This document shows, one piece after another, positions 50,631 to 58,039 of a stretch of 64,000 nucleotides of DNA (positions within the stretch are counted from its first letter, which is position 1; every line of letters starts with the position of its first letter). Under the pieces are notes generated by a model. That model had not been told where the DNA came from, made no database searches, and worked only from the letters and a program-made list of their open reading frames with translations. This stretch comes from CAVVDY01 sp963819645 (lineage in GTDB: Bacteria; Acidobacteriota; Terriglobia; Terriglobales; Acidobacteriaceae). Location of the stretch: contig CAWFWZ010000012.1 in the NCBI GenBank assembly GCA_963819645.1, positions 124,001 through 188,000 on the forward strand. The letters run 5' to 3'. Made by a program: the position numbers and the translations under genes.

Positions 50631-50948
50631 TTAGAACGGCCGCTCGACATGCTGTTCGCCGATCACCTTGCCTGCGTGATCGAACCAGATGACCTGATAT
50701 TTCGGGCGGAAGATGGAGTAGTAGTAACGATAAACGTACTCATCGGCGCACGCCTCCGGCGCCACGGTCAACGAGCCGCAATCGCCTTCGCGTGAGGGAT
50801 CGCCCATCAGCTCGCGTACGGTTTCATTGGGATCGCCGACATTGACCAGCGCGGCATCGCGGTCGAGTTTCTGGTCGTGGTGATAGGCCCAGACGGCTGC
50901 GCCGACGAGCAAGAGCGCGATGGCGAGAAAGAAGAGGCGGGTGATCAT
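50631..50948 (-). CDS. Small membrane-anchored or secreted protein, BamE/SmpA-like domain
   Basis: A 105-residue protein starting MITRLFFLAIALLLVGAAVW, a signal anchor. The extracytoplasmic part contains VNVGDPNETVRELMGDPSRE, resembling the helix start of SmpA/BamE-type domains, then two Cys (DCGSL, EACADE) that may pair, and a beta end (YYYSIFRPKYQVIWFDHAGK). BamE-like folds occur in outer-membrane assembly and in many small envelope proteins. Without BAM genes nearby the role is open. Confidence 0.6.
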   Translation of the reverse strand: MITRLFFLAIALLLVGAAVWAYHHDQKLDRDAALVNVGDPNETVRELMGDPSREGDCGSLTVAPEACADEYVYRYYYSIFRPKYQVIWFDHAGKVIGEQHVERPF

Positions 50949-51008
50949 GATGACGACATAGGCTCCGAAGTGGCGCGTTTTCAGGCGTACCGAACGCCTT
51001 TTTGTTTT

Positions 51009-51119
51009 GTCATCACGAGCGAAGCGAGGGACCTGCTCTCTGCTCGCTCGTCGCTATCGAAAAGCAGTCTGGCTGCCAGCGAGAACAGATCCCTCGTCCG
51101 CAGCGGACTCGTGATGACA
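51009..51119. repeat. GTCATCC-type long inverted repeat
   Basis: GTCATCACGAGCGAAGCGAG and GGACCTG (51009-51035) face CAGATCCCTCG (51086-51096) and GACTCGTGATGAC (51107-51119). The inner part CGAGAACxGATCCCTCG is shared with the repeat after typA. It fills most of the 217-base gap. Confidence 0.7.
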
Positions 51120-51165
51120 AATGGCTGCTGCTATTGCCGTACGACCGAAATCGCCATGCAGGGCA

Positions 51166-51429
51166 TTACGGCCGCCGTTCTTCCACCAGCAGCTTCGCGC
51201 CCGCCGGCAGGTAGCTCTTGCGCCGGAACCAATCTTCCATCGACGCGCGCAACCTGTCGAGCGGCACACGGCTTCCGATTTCCAACTGGCCGTCGCCGGT
51301 GGGAATGGTGTCGTCGAATACCTGGTCGTTGGTGAAGTTGCGCATGCTGAAGCTGTCGAGCCACTTCAGTGGACAGGGTCTGCGTTCGCCGTTCTCTTCA
51401 TATTCGACGCTGATCTTGCGCGAGAACAT
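51166..51429 (-). CDS. Hypothetical protein (87 aa)
   Basis: The start is ATG 51429 (MFSRKISVEYEENGERRPCP). The chain alternates charged and hydrophobic residues and includes LKWLDSFSMRNFTNDQVFDD and GSRVPLDRLRASMEDWFRRK. It ends with a beta strand and basic tail (AGAKLLVEERRP). No signal peptide or membrane helix; one Cys. It lies 34 bases downstream of the SBF transporter on the same strand and may share its transcript. Family not recognised. Confidence 0.55.
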   Translation of the reverse strand: MFSRKISVEYEENGERRPCPLKWLDSFSMRNFTNDQVFDDTIPTGDGQLEIGSRVPLDRLRASMEDWFRRKSYLPAGAKLLVEERRP

Positions 51430-51462
51430 GCTTCGATTGTCACACGAATGCGGAGGACACCT

Positions 51463-52314
51463 CTAGGCGGTAGCGGCCGCCGACTTCGCTCGCCAGCGAA
51501 CAACCTTTGCGTACACCAGCATGGAGAGTGGCCCCACAATCGCATAGCAGGCGATGGCCGGGAGGGCATTGCGGGCGTGAACGAAGTCTCCTGCCAGGAG
51601 CAGTGCCAGCCCGATGTGCCGGTTGGTATTGCATAAGGCAAGCGTCTGCCGGGTTTGCGGCTCGGCCTGTACCAGCAGGAGAATCCCTCCCATCGAAGCC
51701 AACGCCAGAGCGATGGCGGCAACGATGACCCATGGCGTAATGGCGGCCAGCTCGGCGCGCATCTTCCAAATCACAGCCGCAATCATGATGAGCAGCAGCA
51801 CGTTGCCGGTGATGGTGATCGCGGGTTGGATCTTTCTCGCAAATCCTGCCGCAAAGTACACCAGAGCTACGCCCAGCAATAGCGGAGCGAATTGTTTCTC
51901 GGCGATCTGGGCAAACAGGAGCCGCGGCGGTATCCAGACGTTACGGTCGTACAGTTTCGCAACCGAATAAACGACCAGTGGAATCATCAGCGGCACCAGC
52001 ATCGCTCCCCAGACCTGGTAGCTGGCGGCCACGTGCATGTCGAAACCGCGCTTGGCCGCGACCCGCGAGGTGAGCGGCGCTCCCGGGACCACGCCCAGCA
52101 GAAAGAGTCCGGTGGCTTCGCCGAAGTCCAGGGGAGTAAAGCGCAGCATCAACAAGGCGACTGCCGGCGGAATGAGGAAGGTCGCAATGATGAGGCGCAA
52201 CCAGGCGCCACGCTGCATCAGCATCCGCCAGTTACGCACCATCTCGGTGGGCCGCAGGCTCATGCCAATCGACACCATGAGCAGGAAGACCGCGATGGGG
52301 AGAAGGGCTTTCAT
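51463..52314 (-). CDS. Bile acid:sodium symporter (SBF-like) family transporter
   Basis: A 283-residue protein with eight to nine membrane helices. Signatures of the SBF/BASS fold include the N-terminal VSIGMSLRPTEMVRNW, the crossover-type segment LFLLGVVPGAPLTSRVAAKR and a second one, TLALCNTNRHIGLALLLAGD. These polar unwound helices bind sodium and substrate in characterised members. Substrates range from bile acids to pantoate and other organic anions, so none is claimed. It is transcribed together with the small gene at 51166. Confidence 0.8.
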   Translation of the reverse strand: MKALLPIAVFLLMVSIGMSLRPTEMVRNWRMLMQRGAWLRLIIATFLIPPAVALLMLRFTPLDFGEATGLFLLGVVPGAPLTSRVAAKRGFDMHVAASYQVWGAMLVPLMIPLVVYSVAKLYDRNVWIPPRLLFAQIAEKQFAPLLLGVALVYFAAGFARKIQPAITITGNVLLLIMIAAVIWKMRAELAAITPWVIVAAIALALASMGGILLLVQAEPQTRQTLALCNTNRHIGLALLLAGDFVHARNALPAIACYAIVGPLSMLVYAKVVRWRAKSAAATA

Positions 52315-52421
52315 GAATAGTTGTCAGTTGTCAGATTGAGCACGTGTCGCGGCGTGATCACCGAAACCGGAAACACACGTAGGGTACAACGTGCGTCGGA
52401 GTTCTGGAACTCTCGGCGATC

Positions 52422-52456
52422 CGGGAACTGACAACGGATCACTGACAACCGACAAC
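52422..52456. repeat. CTGACAAC repeat cluster
   Basis: GAACTGACAACGGATCACTG and ACAACCGACAAC match, in reverse, the TTGTCAGTTGTCAG at about 52321-52334 on the other side of the gap. Related strings occur at 55318-55360 and inside rsmG (about 58565-58600). The gap of 143 bases holds no gene. Confidence 0.5.
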
Positions 52457-52457
52457 T

Positions 52458-52727
52458 TCACTCGTCGCTGGGCGACTCGGCGAATCCCATCTCCGCCAGG
52501 TGCGATTCCGGGATTGCGACGGGCGCTTCGCTGGTGTGGCCGTTGTCGCGCAGCTCCGCCAGCAGAGCGTCAACGCTGTCGGAGGCCAGACCGGTACCCA
52601 ACCGCAGGAAGTGATCCAGATCCGCGGGATCCATCACCTGCACCCACGAAGCCGGACCGAGATTGTAGTTCACCTGGTACTCAAGGGGAGTTTCGTTGCG
52701 GCGGAAAACATGTAGTGTGCCAGCCAT
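52458..52727 (-). CDS. Hypothetical protein (89 aa)
   Basis: The start is ATG 52727 (MAGTLHVFRRNETPLEYQVN); the frame is open to 52820, but that part shows no coding character or ribosome site. The product contains YNLGPASWVQVMDPADLDHF, LRLGTGLASDSVDALLAELR and an acidic C-terminus (ESHLAEMGFAESPSDE). It is soluble, with no Cys. It is probably a small alpha/beta protein. I do not recognise the family. It is divergent from the zinc-ribbon gene at 53006. Confidence 0.55.
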   Translation of the reverse strand: MAGTLHVFRRNETPLEYQVNYNLGPASWVQVMDPADLDHFLRLGTGLASDSVDALLAELRDNGHTSEAPVAIPESHLAEMGFAESPSDE

Positions 52728-53005
52728 AGAACGTGAGATGTTTTCGGGCGGGCGGGCGCACCAGAATTCTTGAGAGAGCCGCGAGCTACCAGCCGCCAGC
52801 TTCCAGCCAAGACCAAGCACGAAACGCGAGTTAGCTTAAGGTCGGAAGCTGACGGGGGCGGAAGATATGAGCTGGTGGCTGGGAGCTGGAAGCTGGGCCC
52901 TTCTAGCTGCCGTTCCCGTAATGGCGAAATGTCTCACGGGCATATCGTGTTCCACTATTCGCTTACCTGATTTGGGTGTACAGTTCAGCCATCAGCGGAG
53001 GAACA

Positions 53006-53497
53006 ATGCCACACTGCACAAAATGCGGCGCTGAAGTTCCCGCGAGCGCCCAATTCTGCCAGGTTTGCGGACAGCCTCAGCCCGCGACCACAACCACACC
53101 CAATGCCAGTCCGGTGCAACCCTATCCGGCGACTGCCAGCAGCGGCTTGTCAGAAAATGCTGCCGCCTGCCTCAGCTACGCACTCGGCTGGATCACCGGC
53201 ATCATTTTTTATCTCATCGATCGCCGACCATACGTTCGCTTTCATGCCGCGCAATCCATCGTCACCTTCGGCGGCCTGCATCTGATACGCATCGTGCTGG
53301 GCATAATCTTCGGCGTCGGCTTCTTCTATGGAGGTTATGGCGGCTTCGGGCACTTCGGTATCGGCCTGCTGCTCATCGGTTGCATTGGCCTGCTCTCGTT
53401 CGTTCTGTGGATTGTGCTGATGATCAAGGCTTACCAGGGTGAGCGCTTCATGGTGCCCATCGCCGGCGATATCGCGCTGAACCTGGCAAAGCAATAA
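53006..53497 (+). CDS. Zinc-ribbon plus DUF4870-like membrane protein
   Basis: GGAGGAAC precedes ATG 53006 (MPHCTKCGAEVPASAQFCQV). The N-terminal zinc ribbon has two CxxC pairs (CTKC and CQVC). A Pro/Thr linker leads to a DUF4870-like region at about 58-160: LSYALGWITGIIFYLIDRRP, RFHAAQSIVTF, and two further helices around a Gly/Phe/Tyr-rich loop (GFFYGGYGGFGHFG). DUF4870 (Tic20-like) proteins are small four-helix membrane proteins of unknown role. The ribbon would face the cytoplasm. It is followed by a long inverted repeat likely to end transcription. Confidence 0.78.
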   Translation: MPHCTKCGAEVPASAQFCQVCGQPQPATTTTPNASPVQPYPATASSGLSENAAACLSYALGWITGIIFYLIDRRPYVRFHAAQSIVTFGGLHLIRIVLGIIFGVGFFYGGYGGFGHFGIGLLLIGCIGLLSFVLWIVLMIKAYQGERFMVPIAGDIALNLAKQ

Positions 53498-53515
53498 AGA
53501 CGGTTAGAACGCAAA

Positions 53516-53587
53516 CCACAGAGACACGGAGACACAGAGAATCCGAGATCAAAGACTTCCTTTCTCTGTGCCTCGGTGCCTCTGTGG
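53516..53587. repeat. CCACAGAG inverted repeat
   Basis: CCACAGAGACACGGAGACAC and AGAGAA (53516-53541) face TTTCTCTGTGCC and TCGGTGCCTCTGTGG (53561-53587), forming a hairpin of about 25 pairs. A single-arm relative, CACCACAGAGGCACTGAGAC, lies at about 55278-55297. It separates two convergent genes. Confidence 0.75.
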
Positions 53588-53605
53588 TTAGTCTCTTTGA
53601 GGGTT

Positions 53606-53923
53606 TCAGTCCAGCAGCGCGCCGGGAGTCTTGCGCGCGATGTGCAGCAGCTTGAGTGTGGCCTGACGCGGCTCGCGGATACCCTGCTCCCAACTCTCGA
53701 CCGCATTGGAGCTGACGTTGAGCAGGCGCGCAAACAGCGCCTGGCTGGCGTTCATGCTCGCGCGCAGGGCGCGAATCTCAGCAGGCTTCAGCGGCTTGGG
53801 AGCAGCCGGAAGCTCAACCGTGCGCAAATCGAGCGCGCCTGATTTCTTGTTCGCCGTCGCCGGCGTCTGTACGTCTTCCTGCCGATGCTTCTTCTTGTCT
53901 TTCTTCTTATCTTTCTTTCCCAT
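53606..53923 (-). CDS. XRE-family helix-turn-helix protein with Lys-rich N-terminus
   Basis: A 105-residue protein starting MGKKDKKKDKKKHRQED. The basic, disordered first 20 residues precede a Cro/XRE helix-turn-helix at about 48-100: LKPAEIRALRASMNASQALF, ARLLNVSSNAVESWEQGIRE, PRQATLKLLHIARKTPGALL. The DNA-binding part resembles HigA/NadS-type antitoxins and orphan regulators. No RelE/HigB-like toxin gene lies within reach on either side, so a toxin-antitoxin reading is not supported. Target unknown. Confidence 0.75.
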   Translation of the reverse strand: MGKKDKKKDKKKHRQEDVQTPATANKKSGALDLRTVELPAAPKPLKPAEIRALRASMNASQALFARLLNVSSNAVESWEQGIREPRQATLKLLHIARKTPGALLD

Positions 53924-54010
53924 GCGGCATTCCCTCGGCAGCGCTTATGAAATATGGTGCTACATTGTAGGACAGCAACTGCGGCGTGGCTAGCGTTCTT
54001 CCGGAAAAAA

Positions 54011-54853
54011 TCAGTGGATAACCGGCCGGGCCACTGGCTTACCCTTCTCGCCGATCTCCACGTAAGCCCACGGAACTTCGTGATCGTGGGTGAACACCAC
54101 CAGCCACTTCTCCGGAATCGCCCGCTTATAGAAGCGATGGCGATTGTTGATCGACTCCAGAGGATACAAATCGTACCCCATAACCCACGTCGGGTCGAGA
54201 TGATGTGACGTCGGTATCAGGTCGCTGATATAGCAGACCGTCTGATCGCCGGCGCGCACCGTCACTGCCTGCAGGTCGCGCGTGTGTCCGGGATAAACTT
54301 CGACCCAAAGGCCGGGCACGATTTCGGCATTGCCGCTCAAGAGCCGCATCTGGCCGCTACGCACCAGCGGATCATAATTGTCAGTCAAATAGCTGACACG
54401 GTCGCGCTCGTGCTGCTCGTGCGCATGATCGAGTTCGCCCTGCTGCGCATAATAGGTGGCATTCGGAAACGTCGGAACGGGCTTGCCGTCTTTGTAGTGA
54501 GTGTTCCAGCCGCAGTGATCGAAATGCAGGTGCGTGTTGATGACGATGTCAATCTCATCGGGCGACACGCCTGCATGCTCGAAGCTCTGCAACAGCGCCG
54601 CCTGGTTCTGGTGAATCTCGCGCGACTTCTCGTTCAGCTTGGGACCGATGCCGGTCTCGATCAGCACTGTGTGCTTATCGTTACGAATGAGCAAGGAGTT
54701 CAGGCCGAGCGTGATCAGGTTACGTTCGTCAGCCTTGATGCGCTTCTCCCAAAGCGTCTTGGGAACGACACCAAACATGGCGCCTCCGTCGAGCACGTAG
54801 GTTCCGTCAGAGAGAATGATCAGTTCCGTATCACCCAGCGTCAGTCGGTGCAA
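54011..54853 (-). CDS. MBL-fold metallo-hydrolase
   Basis: The start is TTG 54853 (MHRLTLGDTELIILSDGTYV), with GGGGAG upstream. The metallo-beta-lactamase motif is NTHLHFDHCGWNTH (HxHxDH). Further ligands are His in VYPGHTRDLQ, Asp in CYISDLIPTSHH, and a C-terminal His in FTHDHEVPW. The length of 280 residues and the internal layout match quorum-quenching lactonase-like and related hydrolases. No signal peptide. The substrate is unknown; the lactonase-like arrangement is suggestive but shared by many thioester and lactone hydrolases. Confidence 0.83.
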   Translation of the reverse strand: MHRLTLGDTELIILSDGTYVLDGGAMFGVVPKTLWEKRIKADERNLITLGLNSLLIRNDKHTVLIETGIGPKLNEKSREIHQNQAALLQSFEHAGVSPDEIDIVINTHLHFDHCGWNTHYKDGKPVPTFPNATYYAQQGELDHAHEQHERDRVSYLTDNYDPLVRSGQMRLLSGNAEIVPGLWVEVYPGHTRDLQAVTVRAGDQTVCYISDLIPTSHHLDPTWVMGYDLYPLESINNRHRFYKRAIPEKWLVVFTHDHEVPWAYVEIGEKGKPVARPVIH

Positions 54854-54935
54854 GGTCAGCTCCCCAGGATAGTCGGCAAGTTTTCCATCATACTGAAGCA
54901 GGCAAGAATAAGGCAGTCGTTATCAGGAGGTGAAC

Positions 54936-55295
54936 ATGTACCGAGTGGGAATCGTATTCGTGGCGGTGCTCATGGCTTTGGCCGCGAGCGCACAAACCGC
55001 CGATCGCAACCCTCAGCCGTCTTCTCCGCAGCAGAACCCGCCACAAGAGGCAGCGGCGAATCCTCCGTCACCGCCCGATCCGGCGCACCAGATGCAACTC
55101 GATCTCGATCAGATGGACAGCCTGGTCAACAACATGGCGACGCAGGTCAGCTTCATCCGCGATACCAATATGTCGATCCTGCTGAACACGAACGTACGAC
55201 TGTGGACCGTGCTGATACGCGATCTGCGGATGCAAGTGCAGGAGCAGCAGCGGCATGCTGCTTCGGAGAAAACCAATTCACCACAGAGGCACTGA
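54936..55295 (+). CDS. Small secreted protein with Pro/Gln-rich linker and C-terminal helix
   Basis: AGGAGG lies five bases before ATG 54936 (MYRVGIVFVAVLMALAASAQ); a GTG at 54930 is less likely. After the signal peptide comes a Pro/Ser/Gln/Asn-rich stretch (NPQPSSPQQNPPQEAAANPP). An amphipathic helical part follows (HQMQLDLDQMDSLVNNMATQ), then NVRLWTVLIRDLRMQVQEQQ. The helix may form a coiled coil. The last residues (NSPQRH) come from a CCACAGAG repeat that runs through the stop codon. Function unknown. Confidence 0.6.
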   Translation: MYRVGIVFVAVLMALAASAQTADRNPQPSSPQQNPPQEAAANPPSPPDPAHQMQLDLDQMDSLVNNMATQVSFIRDTNMSILLNTNVRLWTVLIRDLRMQVQEQQRHAASEKTNSPQRH

Positions 55296-55502
55296 GACAC
55301 GGAGAAGGAGCTTTGGGTGTCAGGCGTCAGGTTTCAGGCGTCAGGTGTCAGGTGTCAGATTGCGGATTGTGACTGGCACTGCACACTTCGAGAGTGAAGT
55401 TTGTCGCCGCGGCGACGAAAGCAGGTCCTTCACTTCGTTCAGGATGACAAGTCAGATAACGTGCCGATACCTGACGCCTGAGACCTGACACCCGATACCT
55501 CG

Positions 55503-56408
55503 TTAGCCTTTGCCAGCCAGCGTCTCCATGAGCCGGTCGAAATCTTCCAGGTTGGCGTACTCGATGACGACCTTTCCCTTGCCGTGCTTGTCCTGAATAG
55601 TGACGGCCATCCCCAGTGCGGCGCGCATAGCCCGCTCGGCATCCTTGACGTTGGGATCGACTTCCCGGACCTTTTCGACCTTCTCGGGGGGGTGAATCAA
55701 GTTAGTAACCAGCTTCTCCGTTTGGCGAACAGAAAGCGAAAGTCCAGCCACCCGTTGCGCCATGAGCTGGATCGTGTCCGGCGAGTCCAGTCCCATGAGC
55801 GCCTTGGCATGGCCGAAACTGAGTTGCCCCTGCTCGACCAGCTCCTGGACGCGGTTCGGCAACTTCAACAATCGCAAGAAGTTAGCAACGGATGAGCGGT
55901 CCTTGCCGGTACGTTGCGCGATCTGCTCTTGGGTAAGCCCGAACTCGCGCCCCAGGCGTTCGAAAGCACGGGCCTGCTCCAACGGATTCAGGTCCTCGCG
56001 CTGCAGGTTCTCAATGATGGTCATCTCCATCGCCTGCTCGTTGGACACGTGGCGCACAATCGCGGGAACCGTGGCTTTGCCGGCACGCTGCGAAGCCAGC
56101 CAGCGGCGCTCGCCCGCGATCAGCTGGAAACGGCCGTTCGCCTCAGGCCGCACCGTGATCGGCTGCACCACTCCCGAAGCCTTGATAGACGCCGCCAACT
56201 CAGCCAATGCGATCTCGTCCACGTGAGTTCGGGTCTGGTAGGGATTGCGGTCGATGAGCTCGATGGGGATATGCCGAACCGCCTCACCCTGGGCTTGGGC
56301 CGGAGCCGCGGCGGTGGCCGGTGCCGAGTGAGTTGGCGGCTGGGTCGCCGTGCGGGAGGGCAGCAGCGTCTCTAAGCCGCGTCCGAGAACTTTGCGTTTT
56401 TCAGTCAT
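55503..56408 (-). CDS. parB: Chromosome partitioning protein ParB (Spo0J)
   Basis: A CTPase clamp that loads on parS sites and organises the origin region. The 301 residues start MTEKRKVLGRGLETLLPS. The ParB/Sulfiredoxin-type N-terminal domain (about 47-135) has IDRNPYQTRTHVDE and IAGERRWLASQRAG (CTP-binding GERR). The helix-turn-helix domain (about 145-225) has REFGLTQEQIAQRTGKDRSS and KLPNRVQELVEQGQLSFGHA. The C-terminal dimerisation domain follows. It is downstream of parA by 182 bases, and three parS sites lie between parA and rsmG. Confidence 0.94.
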   Translation of the reverse strand: MTEKRKVLGRGLETLLPSRTATQPPTHSAPATAAAPAQAQGEAVRHIPIELIDRNPYQTRTHVDEIALAELAASIKASGVVQPITVRPEANGRFQLIAGERRWLASQRAGKATVPAIVRHVSNEQAMEMTIIENLQREDLNPLEQARAFERLGREFGLTQEQIAQRTGKDRSSVANFLRLLKLPNRVQELVEQGQLSFGHAKALMGLDSPDTIQLMAQRVAGLSLSVRQTEKLVTNLIHPPEKVEKVREVDPNVKDAERAMRAALGMAVTIQDKHGKGKVVIEYANLEDFDRLMETLAGKG

Positions 56409-56590
56409 AGAAAGTCCGCTGTTCGCCTTTCGCTATTCGCTCTTCGCCGATCGTTATCGCCCTTTACGAAATTAACTGGCAAAATAACGACAATTTCCCA
56501 CTTGCATTCGAATTTTGCAGTAGGATGCCACATTTATAAACTTCCAGGCTGCCATTGTGGCCAATTCATCCCACTTCAAGGGTCAACTGT

Positions 56591-57412
56591 TCAGTCGCTT
56601 TCAATTGCGTTGACGCCGAGGCTACTCTCAGCTGCTGCGGCTGTTGCCTTCTTCACCCGCTTCATAATCTCTTCTGCCAGAGCAAGATAGGCCTCGGCTC
56701 CCCGCGAGCGTGGATCGTAAACCAACGCCGGCTTGCCGTGACTGGGGGCCTCTGCCAGGCGGACATTGCGCGGAATCGCTGTTTCGCACATCAGTTCGCC
56801 AAAGAAGCCGCGCAGCTCGTTAGCGACCGACTGCGACAGGTTTGTGCGCTCGTCAAACATGGTCAAAACCACGCCTTCCACTGCCAGTCCGCGATTCAAG
56901 TCGATGCGAATGCGGTCGATGGTGTCGAGCAGCTCAGTCACGCCCTCCAGGGCGAAATACTCGGCCTGCATGGGAATGAGCACGGTATCCGCGGCTACCA
57001 ACGCGTTCAGCGTCAGAAGATCGAGCGCCGGCGGGCAGTCGAGCACGATGAACTGGTAGCGCTGGCGCATGGGGTCTAAGGCATGGCGCAGGCGGTATTC
57101 GCGATACTCCAGCGTGACCAGCTCGATGTTGGCGCCGATCAGGTTCTTGCTCGACGGAAGCAGGCTGAGATTATCCAGCGCTGTGGGCTGGATGGCTTCC
57201 TCCGCCGGAACCTCGCCCATGATGAGCTGGTAGGTGCTCAGCCGCTCGGGATCGCGCCCGAAGCCGACACCGCTGGACGCGTTGGACTGGGGATCGCAGT
57301 CGACCAGCAGCGTGGGGGCGCCGTGATCGGCAAAGGACGCGGCAAGGTTAATGGCCGTCGTAGTCTTGCCGACGCCGCCTTTCTGGTTGGTGACCGCGAT
57401 GATTCTCGACAT
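56591..57412 (-). CDS. parA: Chromosome partitioning ATPase ParA (Soj)
   Basis: A 273-residue deviant Walker ATPase that works with ParB to segregate replicated origins. It starts MSRIIAVTNQKGGVGKTTTA. The Walker A loop KGGVGKTT carries the ParA-type first lysine at residue 11. Walker A-prime is DCDPQSNAS, and YQFIVLDCPPALDLLTLNAL is Walker B. The N-terminus is short, as in chromosomal Soj, with no helix-turn-helix extension as in plasmid type Ia ParA. The C-terminal tail is Ala-rich. Gene order rsmG-parA-parB on the minus strand is the usual chromosomal one. Confidence 0.94.
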   Translation of the reverse strand: MSRIIAVTNQKGGVGKTTTAINLAASFADHGAPTLLVDCDPQSNASSGVGFGRDPERLSTYQLIMGEVPAEEAIQPTALDNLSLLPSSKNLIGANIELVTLEYREYRLRHALDPMRQRYQFIVLDCPPALDLLTLNALVAADTVLIPMQAEYFALEGVTELLDTIDRIRIDLNRGLAVEGVVLTMFDERTNLSQSVANELRGFFGELMCETAIPRNVRLAEAPSHGKPALVYDPRSRGAEAYLALAEEIMKRVKKATAAAAESSLGVNAIESD

Positions 57413-57594
57413 GGCCTATGAGGTGTCCCGCATAGAAGATTAGAACTGGGCGGGGCGCGCAGCAATGGCGGGGGAATCAGGAAAGGAACATTTCGGAGGA
57501 AAAGCTGTGTAATTCGGCGGTGAAAAGGCGGAAGCGGCTGAATCGGGGCACTCTACCGATGCCACAATTTGTGCGTAACGGGTCCAGATTGCGA

Positions 57595-57610
57595 TGTTCC
57601 ACGTGGAACG
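57595..57610. promoter_or_regulatory. parS site 1
   Basis: TGTTCCACGTGGAACG matches the chromosomal parS consensus TGTTNCACGTGNAACA at all but the last base, with the central GTTCCACGTGGAAC palindrome intact. It is a ParB loading site. Confidence 0.88.
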
Positions 57611-57682
57611 TTAGAGGGGCCGTCCGCTATCAGCCATCAGCTGTCAGCTTGGGTAATGAAGTTTCGCCGGAAACGCGCTAGG

Positions 57683-57698
57683 TGTTCCACGTGGAACA
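57683..57698. promoter_or_regulatory. parS site 2
   Basis: TGTTCCACGTGGAACA is a perfect 16-base parS palindrome, 88 bases from site 1. Confidence 0.93.
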
Positions 57699-57780
57699 AT
57701 CACTGAGTGATTCGTGGCAGGAGGATTGGACGGACCAAGGACTCGTCTGATGGCCGATAGCTGACGGCTGATTTTGTCCG

Positions 57781-57796
57781 CGTTCCACGTGGAACA
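57781..57796. promoter_or_regulatory. parS site 3
   Basis: CGTTCCACGTGGAACA differs from the perfect site only in its first base, 98 bases from site 2. Confidence 0.88.
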
Positions 57797-58039
57797 ATCA
57801 ACTGCGGGAAAGATCCAAGGTGCCCTCGACTTGGCCCTTGACGCCATCTGACGCTTGACGAGCGGTCACAACGGCGATCTAATCAGCCAGCTACGCGGCT
57901 CTGTATGATTCCAAAGGATTCAACTTTAGACCCTTTGAGCCTCGTTACGGAGCCAGACTCTTCGTGGCATTAAGAGAGCACAATGGCCGACAGCCAAGCG
58001 AGGGTTGCCGGCCGTTTTCTTGCCAATAACAGAGCTTAT

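Larger units (their letters stand above)
57413..58039. other. Intergenic region with parS sites between rsmG and parA
   Basis: 627 bases without a supported gene. It holds three parS sites, the CAGCCATCAGCTGTCAG / CTGACGGCTGATTTT repeat strings (about 57632-57648 and 57762-57776), and the parA promoter region. A short frame at 57644-57847 is made of these repeats and I do not call it. Confidence 0.6.

Noticed and set aside
53606..54853. Toxin-antitoxin pair (XRE protein plus neighbour)
   Set aside because: The neighbour is a 280-residue MBL hydrolase with a complete HxHxDH motif, not a toxin, and the spacing (87 bases) is unlike a TA operon.
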